NCBI GenBank assembly: GCA_030490835.1
Contig: CM059975.1
Span: forward strand, 4,491,579 to 4,555,578
Source of the DNA: Annona cherimola
Taxonomy: Eukaryota > Streptophyta > Magnoliopsida > Magnoliales > Annonaceae
Direction of reading: 5' to 3'
Length of the DNA stretch: 64,000 nucleotides
In this document: piece after piece, positions 37,760 to 48,412 of the stretch
Layout: every line of letters begins with the position of its first letter
Numbering within the stretch: position 1 is the stretch's first letter
Position numbers and translations under genes: made by a program
The notes under the pieces: model-generated
What the model saw: the letters and a program-made list of their open reading frames with translations, nothing else
The model's database searches: none
Told to the model about the DNA's origin: nothing

Positions 37760-38320
37760 TAGAGGTGTTAATGGTTATGGTCGACCCATCAACCCGCTCG
37801 TCCAACCCGTTTATAAATAGGTTTGGGTTGAGATTTTTGAATAAATGAGTTATAATCCGCAAACCCGTTCAACCATTTAATTAAATAAACGAATTAAGAT
37901 TTATATTGTATAACCCGTCAACCCGTTTAGTAACCTGTTTAACCCATATAACCTGTTCAACATATTCGACTCATTTAATTCATTAAAGTTTTATATATAA
38001 ATGTAAACTCCTTAGTTATTTTTCCTCTCTACGTCTTTCTCCCGTTACCTAATTTTTATTTTTCCGCTACAGCCCCAATTCCATTTCCTATTACTGTCCT
38101 ATTTTCATTTCCCTTGCGCGCCGAAAACACTTTCGTCTCTCCTTGCGGGATCATCATTTACTTGAGTCTAAACTTTCAGGTCATCTGCTAGACAACTCAT
38201 TAACAACCCGCTAACTCGTTTATTAAATGGATTGTAAATAGATTAGAGTTAAGATTTTTTAAATGGGTTAAGATTAGAATTAGATCCCAACCCATCCAAC
38301 CCAATCCGTTAACACCCCTA
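37760..38320. mobile_element. hAT-type MITE, AGGGGTGTTAA family, copy 1
   Basis: The ends TAGAGGTGTTAATGG and CCGTTAACACCCCTA are inverted repeats. The flanks CTTTTCAC (37752-37759) and CTTTCCAC (38321-38328) match at 7 of 8 positions. The subterminal DNA is composed of 'aacccgtt' and 'aacccattt' words in both directions. The body aligns with the copies at 54366 and 62922. Confidence 0.8.
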
Positions 38321-38599
38321 CTTTCCACACAACAACCCTTTCCATTTTAACTTTCATATCACATTACTTTCTTTTTCCAAACACTTCCCCCAAACGACAT
38401 ACGCACAGAATTTTTTTTTTTGAAAATGTTGAAATGGATTGACAGCGACCGAAATAGTGTAAACTGAACCCCGACAACTCTAGTTGACAGATCTAACTCA
38501 GATCATATAAAGTAGGATACATGAACAACACTTGTTTAGGAGCACAGTTATATTCACCCCAATATATTTTATGCTAAAATACAACATTGGTTTATTTTA

Positions 38600-38900
38600 T
38601 TTTATTTTATTTTTATTTAATGTTTTATCCATAAATAAGTTTTTCTGATTGTATTTAATCTCTACACTAAGTTTTACCATTTTACGAACTTTTACATATA
38701 TATTTTTTATTTTTAAAAATCATCAATTTCAAGGGCATTTAAGTCATTTTTCACCTCTTAAGAAACTTGATTTTTTTTAAAAATCAAAAATAAATATGTA
38801 AAAGTTTGTAAAATGGAAAAACTTTATATATATTAAATACACTTAAAAAAACATGTTTATCAAGAAAAAAGCAAAAAAATACAACTAACTGCAAAAATAA
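38600..38900. mobile_element. Long-TIR MITE copy
   Basis: It is a foldback of the ATCCTGTTAG family: 'cactaagttttaccatttta' and 'gaacttttacatatatattt' are mirrored by 'aatatgtaaaagtttgtaaa' and 'atggaaaaactttatatata'. The centre near 38750 reads 'aagggcatttaagtcattt'. The outer ends are degenerate. Confidence 0.5.
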
Positions 38901-39340
38901 ATTAATGTAATATTTTAGCGTAAAATACATCATGATGGATAAAATCATGCTTCACTTATTTTAGGGAGCTCTAAAGAACACAGCAGCAATAAACTCATAT
39001 CAGTTGGCCGGAAACTGATCTTGTGATTCCTTTGAAAATGATGTTAATGCCAAGAATAAAAAAACAATAAGAGAGATTTAAAGCGGTTTCACCATTACTT
39101 TCGAAAGCTTCCTCTAGAAGCATCAAGGATATAGTCCCTGCCACTTGAGTCCAGTTGCAAGCTTATTCCAAATGGGCAATGGCAATCAATCAAGAAACGA
39201 GTGAATGCCATTAGTTAAAAGGACGAGAAAGAACTCATTGACGATTTATGGGCGTATTAAAGAAAAATATATTTCAAAGAGCTGAATTAGAAAGTGTTCT
39301 GCATGTACTTCACCGTGGCAATCCTCAGAAATAAATACTT
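38900..39340. other. Intergenic stretch
   Basis: No gene or recognised repeat seen. It separates two MITEs downstream of both PRA1 and the convergent SR-rich gene. Confidence 0.4.
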
Positions 39341-39341
39341 A

Positions 39342-39609
39342 GGATATGTTTATTTACCAGTAAAAACTTCTCAAAATAAAACTTTTACTCTCTATAACTA
39401 TTCTATTTTTAATTATTTATTTATATCTTCTTACACAATTATCTTACTTTTCAATCATTTTTACATTACTACTCATACAACTGACCTATCTATTTTAACT
39501 TAATTTTCACCATGCGTCCGGCACCCCTCATTACATTATTTTCTCTTATAAAACACTTTTACACCAAAAATTTTTCATTTAAAAGTTTTATCACTCCTCA
39601 AACGCACCC
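39342..39609. mobile_element. Tourist-like MITE copy
   Basis: The ends GGATATGTTT and CAAACGCACCC are inverted repeats. The flanks are TTA and TCA (one mismatch). The internal order ('actgacctatctattttaac', 'cttttcaatcatttttac') is that of the copy at 31268. It lies 310 bp beyond the stop codon of the SR-rich gene and may be in its 3' region. Confidence 0.6.
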
Positions 39610-39919
39610 TCAATGAATTCAATTATATAAACATTTTTCTAGGAAAAATGATTTAAAATGAGGGATGGGTGTAGGATGGTTTTCCTTAATAAAGCTATGA
39701 TTTTGAATTCAATGACCAGATCTGGATATGAGGCATAGTTCTGATGTGAAACCAAAGGATTCGTCTGTAGACCTCCCGGGCTTTCTAACAGAATAAATGC
39801 CTTAACAAGAGCAAACTTGTGTAAATATCCGTCCAACAAATTTACTGACCATATGAACAGCATGCAAGGGAGGTGCAAATCATGCAAAGCATGAAAACCA
39901 GAAACTAATAGAAGACAAT

Positions 39920-42900
39920 TCATCGTCGTAGTTGCCTCCTTGGCGGTTTCTTTGGGATGTAAACCTTGTAGCTCACCTGTCAACAATAAGATCAGAGAAA
40001 ATTGCATAATGAATAAAGTTCAGAAAGAAACGTTCCCCAGAGATGCTGCAAGCTATAACTACAGTTAACTTTCAGAAGTAAATTTCTACCTGCACCATTT
40101 CTCCGCCACGCATAACAGACATTGTCTTCTGCTCATATTGTGATCCATCTTTAACCTCTTGGGGCATTGTTTCAGTTGAGGCATGATCTGTTGCCTTAGA
40201 TTCAGGGTGAGGGGAGACTAGAGAGTCAGATGCTTCACTTTTTTTAGCTCCAATACCTTGCATACTCCTTGATGTGTCAGTGGTGCTGGAGACTCCTGGA
40301 ACTTTCTCAAGCAATGCATCTTTGCTCCCAGACAATTGCTCTGACTGCTTGTTAGAAAATTCATGCAATGCAAGCTCTCCATTCCTGCAATGTTGATTCC
40401 CGTTCAAACAGGCACTAGTTGCAACACTGATGGCATCATTGGCAGCCATCTCTGGTTTTCCAGAGCGCACCTGATGGTGAACTGACTTGTCGCAAACAGG
40501 ATCAGATATCAATGTCAAAGAACTTTTTACAGATTTGCTATTTCTGCCAATGAAATTAATATCTTCTGCAGATTTATTGGAACCAACCGGTTGAGGATTA
40601 ACAACTGTTTTTGACTCAGATACCTGTCTATTATGAATGCGTCCTTGGTTTCCTACACGAACAGCCAATCTTCCATCCAATGATGCCATGTCACTTTTTC
40701 GATCTTGAGTTTGAGAAGATTCAGTTGTTGACTCTCTGGAAACCCCATCCCCACCTTCTTCAACACTGCAAGATTTTGAGAATGCAAGCCCACCACGGAA
40801 CCTCTTAAAATTTTCTAATGCCTTTTGCCTTAAGAGATACTCCAAATCATGAGTCTCTGAAACATGATTGTTTTTCTCTGAAAAGGAAGGATCCCTCTGA
40901 TCAGGTTGTGCTCCAGCAACACCATCAATGTATTTCTTCTCCTCATTTTCAGAACTTTCCTTCTCTAAGGCATAGTGTCCACTATGATCAAAATTTTGGG
41001 GTTCGTTATCCCTCTTTGTGGCCCCTTCATAACTATCATTGCTTTTAGAAGGACAATCGTCATGAGCAGGGATAATGTCAGCCTTGTCCTCATCCTTACC
41101 CTGGCCATCCTCTGAATCTCTAAAAATTGTGATCACGGACTCTAAACGTCTCGGCAAGCTCTTCTCTACCAATCTCTCATTGTCTCGTCCATGGCTTTCC
41201 TTGCTGCAGCCACTGCATGATGATGATGAACGGCTTCGTGAATGGTACTTTCTTTTCCGACTGTTTTCCCTATGGTGGGACCTGCCTCGAATATTGACTT
41301 TGTGAGCAACTGATCTTCTTGACCTTTCAATTTCACTATCCTCAACGCCACTACTACTCAGATCCCTGCATGTTGAGCAGCTTTTGCTGCGATCACTACC
41401 AGGGGAACGTGGATTCATGCGCTTCTTTTTAATAGGCTTCTTCCTTTTATCCAATTTTTTGCCCCTTTTGGCCTCACCTTTCCTTTTATGATGGTGGCGT
41501 GCAGAAACTCTGCCTACACTGCTACTGGATGAAGAGCGTCGAGATCTCTTTGAATTCCTCTTGGCATAGTCCCGAGGCCTTGTCATTCTTCTAGCCCTGT
41601 AACTCTCATCGGAGCTGGAAGATGAGATGGATAGGGAAGAACCACTTCTCCAGTCAGAGTCAGAGTAGGAAACAGAAGCATCGCGATGGCGGTGTTTCTT
41701 GGATTTGTTTTTCTGCCGGCTGTGATGAACCTGAACAAAGAAGCATAGCAAACTAGTAAGCATGTTAATAGCTGCCAGCAACCCAGAAGAGTTCCCTTAT
41801 CCTTGATAGAAAAAAAGTTCAAAAGAAGCAATGAAAAAAGAAAGGGTCTGACAGTCTGTTAGAGTGGATATGCATGTTGACTCTAGTATAAGAGAGAAAG
41901 CAGTAGTAAGTCACAGCAGACAAGCTGAAAGCATCAGCCTCCCATTTACCAGTTTCAATACCATTCAATGTAAGTATGATAGTGCTGGCAGCCAAATGGA
42001 TAATTGAAAGTGTCACCGCACAACTTGCCAAAACAGAATCACAGGTTACACACAACAGTTCCAACGCACCAGCTTTCAGTAATAAGGATAAAATAAAGCC
42101 CTTCAACCCCAAGCCTTGAGGAGTTTCTAATGCCTGCCTCAGACTCCATGGAAAAACCAGTCCACCCATCAACACAATATGAATTCATAAAAAAATATAA
42201 GCAAATCCAATATTAGAAGTGAGACAAACCACCTGCGTCATGAAGACTTTACGGAAACAGATACAATGTTTGTGTTCCATGGAACATGTCTACATACATG
42301 GTTCTAACGGCGTGAAGCCAAGAAACAGATGGTTCCCGTCCAAAAATTCCACTTTCTAATTGTAGATTTTCATTCAAGGGGCTTGATTAATTTACATCGT
42401 TTTTGAGACTGGGTAGCAGCATGAGCTGACACAGCTGTCCAGAACACATGGAATTTGTCTGGACATATAGATTGGCCTAAGGAGACTAGGATTCAGAAGG
42501 CTTCCGTAGATAACAGAAACAACTTACATGTGGACTCCTTATAGATAACACTAGAGTAGATGGAACAGCACCGGCTGAGTTTTCATGAGCAGTGAAGGTT
42601 TGAATCGTGATTAATCAGGGTTTCTTATCTTGGTTACAAATAATAAAAAGATGGGTCTATGTAAATATACAAAAAAAAAAAATTAGGAGAGATAAAGGCA
42701 AGATCAATCGTTTTTCACACCGCCCTTTCATCCATCTTGCCACTTTTGACAGTGAAAGGGGGAAAAAGAGAGTGGCAGTCAAATACAGTGGGTAAAGATA
42801 TCGAGAAGAGGGCAGGGGACACTAAATCGGTCGTCTATACCGCCTGAATTCGTAGCCTAATTTTGATAATTAAGGAAAGTAAGATGATAAAAAATCAATT

Positions 42901-43004
42901 AGGGTGGGACTTGGGAGTATTTATCAAACTTGGTGAGAGAGAAGGGAACTAACAGCGGAAGAGGCCTTGGCCTTCCTGGAGTGCTTGCGCGATGAGGATT
43001 TCAT
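39920..43004 (-). CDS. Serine/arginine-rich protein of unknown function, 582 aa
   Basis: Three exons on the minus strand: 43004-42954, 41730-40090, 39976-39920. They join in frame as 17, 547 and 18 codons plus stop. The start MKSSSRKHSRKAKASSA has a good splice donor and continues as VHHSRQKNKSKKHRHRD. Residues 18-215 are rich in Ser, Arg, Lys and His with RS/SR dipeptides and bipartite basic clusters, predicting a nuclear, splicing-associated protein. A non-repetitive helix-like block DLEYLLRQKALENFKRFRGG lies at 312-331. The end (VMRGGEMVQ at the junction, then VSYKVYIPKKPPRRQLRR) looks strongly constrained. Such proteins are usually named SRRM-like in plant databases. The role in pre-mRNA processing is inferred from composition. 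The upstream in-frame ATG at 41781 lies in intron 1 and was rejected. Confidence 0.83.
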
Positions 43005-43660
43005 GAGGAGGTGTGACGTGCGAGATTGAAGGTCCCTGCAAGGAAAAAAAATCAAAAACAAGGGGGGTCAAAAGCGTTTGGAAGTGTAAGGAATGGGAAT
43101 GGACATGAAAAGGGCACCCATGGAATGTAAATGCCAGTCCTCCCTTGCGTGTGTCCTTCTGATGATGCTTTTGGGAAGGGAAAGGGAACGGAAAGAAGTG
43201 GTGCAAGTAGAAGACGGACACAAGGGAAAGAGAGAACCGTGAGATGATGAATGTATTGTATTTTACTGTACGCGCGACGGCGAGGCAGGGCCAAACCTGC
43301 CGCTTGTTGGTCCCGCAATGCCTTTTATTTGTCGGTGTTTTATCCCTGCGTCTTGCATCTGGAAGGAGAGCGGAAAAAATCTACTCGAGAAAAAATCCCT
43401 AAAATTAAAAACAAGAGGGTAATTAGAGAGAATAAATTTACAACGAAAATATGAAAAAACAATTATAAAGCATAATAGTTAAAATATTAAAAATATCCCT
43501 CTGAAAAATTATAAATTATAATAATTAAATAGTTAAAATATTACATCATGTGGAAAAAATATAGAAAAATTAAATTTATTTTTCTGTATATTGCTTATTT
43601 ATTTTATCTTTTCAGAAATAATCCGGATTAAGTAATAACTTAGCGCATCTCAAAAGTTCA
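43005..43660 (-). promoter_or_regulatory. Leader and promoter region of the SR-rich gene
   Basis: The higher-GC sequence immediately upstream of the minus-strand start codon, up to about 43340, is the likely 5' leader and proximal promoter. Beyond about 43450 the DNA becomes AT-rich and runs into MITEs. No transcription start could be placed. Confidence 0.35.
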
Positions 43661-43669
43661 TTAATTTTT

Positions 43670-43935
43670 TTACCTTTTTCCTCATGAATTTGTTAATATT
43701 GATGTATTTAACATATAACTCAAGTTTTACTATTTTTAAATATATTTATATATTTTTTAAGATTATTTAAACACATGGATATTTTAGCAATTTTTAATGC
43801 TAAAATACTCCTGTGTTTAGAAATCTTGAAAAAATATATGCACATATCAAAAAATGGTAAAATTTTGTTTATATATTAAATATACTTAAATAAACAAGTG
43901 CACAAAGAAAAAAGTTGTTAATTAACCCGAACTAA
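43670..43935. mobile_element. Long-TIR MITE copy
   Basis: It shows foldback arms with the family words 'tgatgtatttaacatataac' and 'aagttttactatttttaaat' on the left, mirrored by 'aaaatggtaaaattttgttt' and 'atatattaaatatacttaaa' on the right. The centre ('cacatggatattttagcaat') pairs with 'aaaatactcctgtgttt'. Confidence 0.6.
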
Positions 43936-44034
43936 TACGATCATTTATCTTTATCTTTATTTTTTTACTTTTTATTATTGTTATGTAATCTCACTTTTTT
44001 TATTGTTTTAATGCAATTTTTTTTTCCTACTTAT

Positions 44035-44323
44035 GGGTGTATTTGGTTAGAGGTAAAACTTTTAATGAAATGTTTTGGGTAGAAGTTGTCAAATTGATAG
44101 AAAATGATGTGATATAATAGGGGTAATGATGATTAGTAAAAAAAATAAAGTTAAAATAAATAGGTTAGTTGTATGGATAGTTGTGTAGAAATGATTGAAA
44201 AGTATGGTAGTTTGTATAGAAAAATGTGAAAAAATAATTTAAAAATAGAGTAGTTATGGAGAGTGAAAAGTTTTGGGTTAAAAAGTTTTAGTTGATATAT
44301 TTTGGCCCCAAACAAACACACCC
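44035..44323. mobile_element. Tourist-like MITE copy
   Basis: The ends GGGTGTATTTGG and CCCAAACAAACACACCC are inverted repeats. The flanking trinucleotides are TAT and TGT, close but not identical. The internal order ('gatgtgatataatag', 'gttaaaataaataggttag', 'gaaatgattgaaaa') is that of the copy at 11761. Confidence 0.65.
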
Positions 44324-44832
44324 TGTATGTTTTATAAATGTTATGCATGATAAGGAACAATCGGTGCGTTTGCTGTGTTTGAATTTTATATAAGCTGCTA
44401 AAAAAAATTTCTCTACTATTTCCATCGTTCTTTTTATAGCTATGATGACTTAGGAAGCTGATTATGTGCATTCGGGTGCAAATACTCATTTTTTATTTTT
44501 TTGTAAATTTTTTAAAAGTGTATTCAACACATGTATCAATTTTTACCAATTTTAGAATTTATTAATTTTTAAAAAATTTAAAAAAAAAGTGGCGTTTTAG
44601 TAATTTTAGATTAATAGTTTTATGAAAAAATTTCAAAAAAATAAAAATGGGTTAAATACATCATAATGCACTGAAGCTAAGTGCACCGAGGTACATTTGA
44701 AAATAACTCGGTAACTTAACTATCTTTTTTTAAGTCATTATTCAAATATTTTAATAAATTTTAACATCTCTTGTCTATATTCTATCATTTTACTGTGACT
44801 ATCTTTGCTTATAATTATTATCATCATCTTTT
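44324..44832. other. AT-rich stretch with a decayed long-TIR MITE
   Basis: Positions 44500-44690 show weak foldback similarity to the ATCCTGTTAG family ('gtattcaacacatg', 'gtggcgttttagtaatttt', 'gggttaaatacatc'). No gene is visible. Confidence 0.35.
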
Positions 44833-45049
44833 GGGAAAATTGCGTCATAGACCCTCGAACTATGCATATTGGCATTTTGGACCCCGATGTTTGCGTATTA
44901 GCATTTTAGACTCCCAAAAGTTTTGACCTTTGCATTTTACCCCCCGCGCCCTCACGGCGTCAAAAAATCAGCGTCTGGCCGTCCGAAATGACGAGAATAT
45001 CCATGACAGAAAAAGCAGAGGCCACGACACCAGACCGACCACCTAGAGG

Positions 45050-45250
45050 AAACTGAAGGTAAAGGTGGTGAGCGGCTTCGGCCACAACATCCCAAAATTG
45101 ACATGCCCATCCGCAACCGAAGCATCAAGCAGCAGCGCGATGGTGATCAGCATGGGCAAGTACAACACAAACAACCAAGTGAATGTCGCAGACCAAATGG
45201 TGACGGTGGATTCAAGAGTGGGTCTTCGGGATTTGATTAATAATGTGGAA
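45050..45250 (+). pseudogene. Captured L-gulonolactone-oxidase-like fragment, left arm
   Basis: Sixty-seven in-frame codons encode KLKVKVVSGFGHNIPKL and onward to VGLRDLI, part of the N-terminal FAD-binding region of plant L-gulono-1,4-lactone oxidase-like proteins (ascorbate-related aldonolactone oxidases). The frame then departs from the family through a local tandem duplication of 'gacggtggattcaagagt' and a new C-terminal tail ending at 45382. It has no start codon of its own from the family and cannot be functional. Confidence 0.75.
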
Positions 45251-46444
45251 GACGGTGACGGTGACGGTGGATTCAAGAGTAGGTCTTCGGGATTTCTCCT
45301 TCGCATTGCATGTTACTGCACGATAGTCGTTTTAGCTGCCCTCTTCTCTTCTACCCTTCCTTCTGTTCCATCTCAAGGCTAGATTAGGCATGATGTTGTT
45401 GCTAAATTTTTGAATTAGACGGATTTAACTGCAAACAGATGCTACTGATCATGATTGAAAATGAGTTTCAGGATGGCCATTTCGGTTGCATCAAAGCTGA
45501 CTGGATGAGTGACAGATTTGCAGTCACTGGTTTCTGGTGGGTTGAAGGGAAGGGGTGACCTTGCCAGTTAATGAAGAAGAAAGGTGGCCATGGCTGTCCT
45601 TATGGAATTTTATGTCCGGTACTGTAAGGTAGGCTGATGGATTAGCAGCCTGATTGAAATCATTGGTGGCTACCAGCTTCAACAGAGCAACTGCAGTTTG
45701 GGATTTTTTTTAGTTTCGAATTGGGGGCTGCAAGCAGTTGAATTTGTTTCTGAAATTTTTAGATGCTGGTTGCAAGGATTGTTACCATGGATGTCGGATT
45801 TGGTTTATGAGGAAGGAATGAGTTAGCTGTTGATTTTCCGGTGGTGATGAGATGGTGTTTGGTGGCAAGGTGGTGAAAATGACCGGGTTGCTGGTGATGG
45901 GCTAATTGGGGAATTTCCATGGATACCGCCATTTGTCATATTAATTGTTTTTAATAAGCTGAGGGCATCTGCCATTTGATTCGGGCTCTTTGAATGGTAT
46001 GTGGATGGCTGTGCAAGGGGTGGAAATTGGATCCCTAATTCGGTCGTTGCAAATTGGGCGCTTAGATGCTGGCCCTACTACTTGAATGGAGGACTTACGG
46101 CAATGGCGTTTTTCATCGCATACGTCGGCCGCCCATCAGTCAACCTCATAAGTCTGAACTTTTGCAAAAATCAACGTAAAAATTGCCGTGACTAAGATAT
46201 GATTCAGGATAGTCGTATGTATTAGTGTTCAGATTCTTTCAGTTCTTTCTTGCTCTGTTATTACCAGATTTTCTTTTTCTTCCACGCATCTTCCAACCCA
46301 ACGTCGTTTTTGAATGAATAGGTGATGCTTCTTTTGAATCCAGACTCTAACGACAGCATTATCTGCAGTCATCATCAGTTCAATTCAGTTTCTCGCATCA
46401 GTAGATTCATCAAACTCAGAGCATTGGAAAGCATAAGAATTTAC

Positions 46445-46897
46445 CTTTGAGACGACGCCCAACAGGTCCAGCAAGACTCTTGCTGCATTGAACAACGGAT
46501 CACGAGGGCCAAGTCGGATGATCTTGGCGTATCCCTCAGACGCCCCAGTAGGAACAACAAGGCTCATCCCAACGACATGATCGTGAACAGAGCCTCCTTT
46601 ACCCCACCACGAGCTGCCGCGAGATCCTGTCCCAACAATTCCTCCAATGCTCACGCCTTCCCAGTAAGGAGCAGGCACCAGGCTCAGCCCCGCCTCTTCC
46701 ACCTTATTAATCAAATCCCGAAGACCCACTCTTGAATCCACCATCACCGTCTGGTCTGCGACATTCACTTGGATGTTTGTGTTGTACTTGCCCATGCTGA
46801 TCACCATTGCGCTGCTGCTTGATGCTTCGGCTGCGGATGGGCATGTCAGTTTTGGGATGTTGTGGCCGAAGCCGCTCACCACCTTTACCTTCAGTTT
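46445..46897 (-). pseudogene. Captured L-gulonolactone-oxidase-like exon, right arm
   Basis: A continuous 151-codon minus-strand stretch encodes KLKVKVVSGFGHNIPKL, then APYWEGVSIGGIVGTGSRGS, SWWGKGGSVHDHVVGMS and ends LLGVVSK, the FAD-binding half of plant gulonolactone-oxidase-like proteins (family motif: PYW-GL-VGG-GTGAHGSS). The reading frame runs straight into GTAAAT at a position where the family has an exon border. The captured segment therefore kept its splice donor and intron start and came from genomic DNA rather than an mRNA copy. The C-terminal catalytic half is absent. Confidence 0.85.
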
Positions 46898-47116
46898 CCT
46901 CTAGGTGGCCGGTCTGGTGTCGTGACCTCTGCTTTTTCTGTCATGGGTATTCTTGTCATTTCGGACGGCCAGACGCTGATTTTTTTGACGCCGTGAGGGC
47001 GTGTGGGGTAAAATGCAAAGGTTGAAACTTTTGGGGGTCTAAAATGCTAATACGCAAACATCGGGGTCCAAAATGCCAATACGCATAGTTAGAGGGTCTA
47101 TGGCACAATTTTCCCT

Positions 47117-47317
47117 CATCTTTTCATAAAAACAATTATCATTGTCATGGGATGTTATTTTTCATTCTTTTTCAAAAATTTTCTTTATAGCTTTTTTTTT
47201 CCCTTGTTATCAAGCAGATTAAGACACTTTGTTTGGCATTTGGAAAAAAAATGAGAGGAAAATTAGAAGCAGTGACAAAATAATGTAATATGAGATGTGT
47301 TTTAAAGAATTCCTTAG

Positions 47318-47358
<41 letters not shown>

Positions 47359-47766
47359 ATGAAATTTTATATTTTTAAGATAGATTTTCAATTTAATATA
47401 TTCTTTACATTTCAATGCAACTTTTGTGATTGACAAATCATATCCTTAAATCTTATTGGATAGACAATAACAAGCAAACTGAATAAATTTAAAATAAATT
47501 AAATAGTTATATGAAAAATATAAAAAAGAATAGTTGAAAATATAATAATTAGATAGTTAATATATCGTATCATTATAAAAACATAAAAATATGTAAAAAT
47601 AAGATAATTTTTTTAGCTTATAAAAATATGCTAAAAGTGGGTGTGTTTCGCGGCATGAAAAGGACAAAAAAGCTTTAGAAAAAAACTTACTCACACACTT
47701 TTTATATAATTATTATATTTTATGATCAGTTTTTTACTTTTGGACGGTGAAGTACAAATACAAGTA
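47117..47766. other. AT-rich stretch with (TA)n microsatellite
   Basis: A (TA)n run spans about 47325-47356. No gene. Weak similarity to Tourist-like interior words ('attaaatagttatatgaaaa') occurs around 47500, which could be another decayed copy. Confidence 0.5.
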
Positions 47767-48039
47767 GAGTGTGTTTGACAGATAGTAAAAAAGGTTAAGT
47801 TAAAACTTTTCGCTTTATATAATTATTTTATTTTTTAATATTTTTTATATTTTCCTATACGACTACCATTCATTTCACTCATTTTTATACAATTATCCAT
47901 AAAATTAACTTATCTATTTTGACTCTATTATCTTTATTTTCATTATTATATTTACAATTTTATATCATTTTCTTTCAATCTAACCACTTTTATAAAAAAA
48001 CTTTTTGTTGGACAGTTTTATAATTTTCCAAACGTACCC
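47767..48039. mobile_element. Tourist-like MITE upstream of the serine-rich gene
   Basis: The ends GAGTGTGTTTGACAG and CCAAACGTACCC are inverted repeats. The flanks are GTA and ATA (one mismatch). The internal order matches the copy at 31268. It ends about 370 bp before the ATG of the next gene and so lies in its proximal promoter, followed immediately by a 25-bp poly-T tract (48047-48071). Confidence 0.6.
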
Positions 48040-48412
48040 ATAATCTTTTTTTTTTTTTTTTTTTTTTTTTACATATTTCTACACGGGTATACAACTACCC
48101 AAACAGTCAAACACGAAACCATGGGCACGAGTATGCAATATCATGCTCCGTCAAACCGTCCAAAATTTCTGCTCCTGCTAAGCGATTTCAAACCGTTTTC
48201 AATCCGCGCCCTTCGTTTCAAATCTACGGCCTGCATTTCTTTGTTTGAAAATCCACTCTCTGCAGTGCGTTTCTGTTTTTCTTCTTCTTTTTGTTCGAAA
48301 AGCAATTTCTTCGCATTTCAGCCCGCCCTTTCTTCTATTTTTTGGCTGTTCCGAATTCAAGATTTCTCACACCTTCTTTTCAGTTCAGAATCTCCTGATT
48401 TCACTGCTGGCA

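Larger units (their letters stand above)
44833..47115. mobile_element. Pack-MULE with 420-bp inverted arms carrying gulonolactone-oxidase sequence
   Basis: The termini start GGGAAAATTG(C/T)G and read inward through 'catagaccctc', 'ttggcattttggacccc' and 'tgcgtattagcatttta'. The arms 44833-45250 and 46696-47115 are near-identical inverted repeats. The flanks are a perfect 9-bp duplication TCATCTTTT (44824-44832 and 47116-47124), diagnostic of the Mutator superfamily. Each arm contains the same captured exon segment of an L-gulonolactone-oxidase-like gene, and the right one is longer. The 1.45-kb centre has no recognised protein. No transposase is present, so mobilisation would need one in trans. 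Confidence 0.85.

Noticed and set aside
40072..41781. Single 569-residue minus-strand ORF starting MLAAINMLTSLL
   Set aside because: The first 17 codons lie in intron 1 (TTCTTTGTTCAG is a splice acceptor) and the last codons after MVQ lie in intron 2. Splicing to 42954-43004 and 39920-39976 gives a better protein at both ends.
45065..45382. Plus-strand frame of 105 codons as an intact gulonolactone-oxidase-related gene
   Set aside because: Only about 62 codons match the family and the tail is unrelated. It lies in one arm of a transposon that has no catalytic half of the enzyme.
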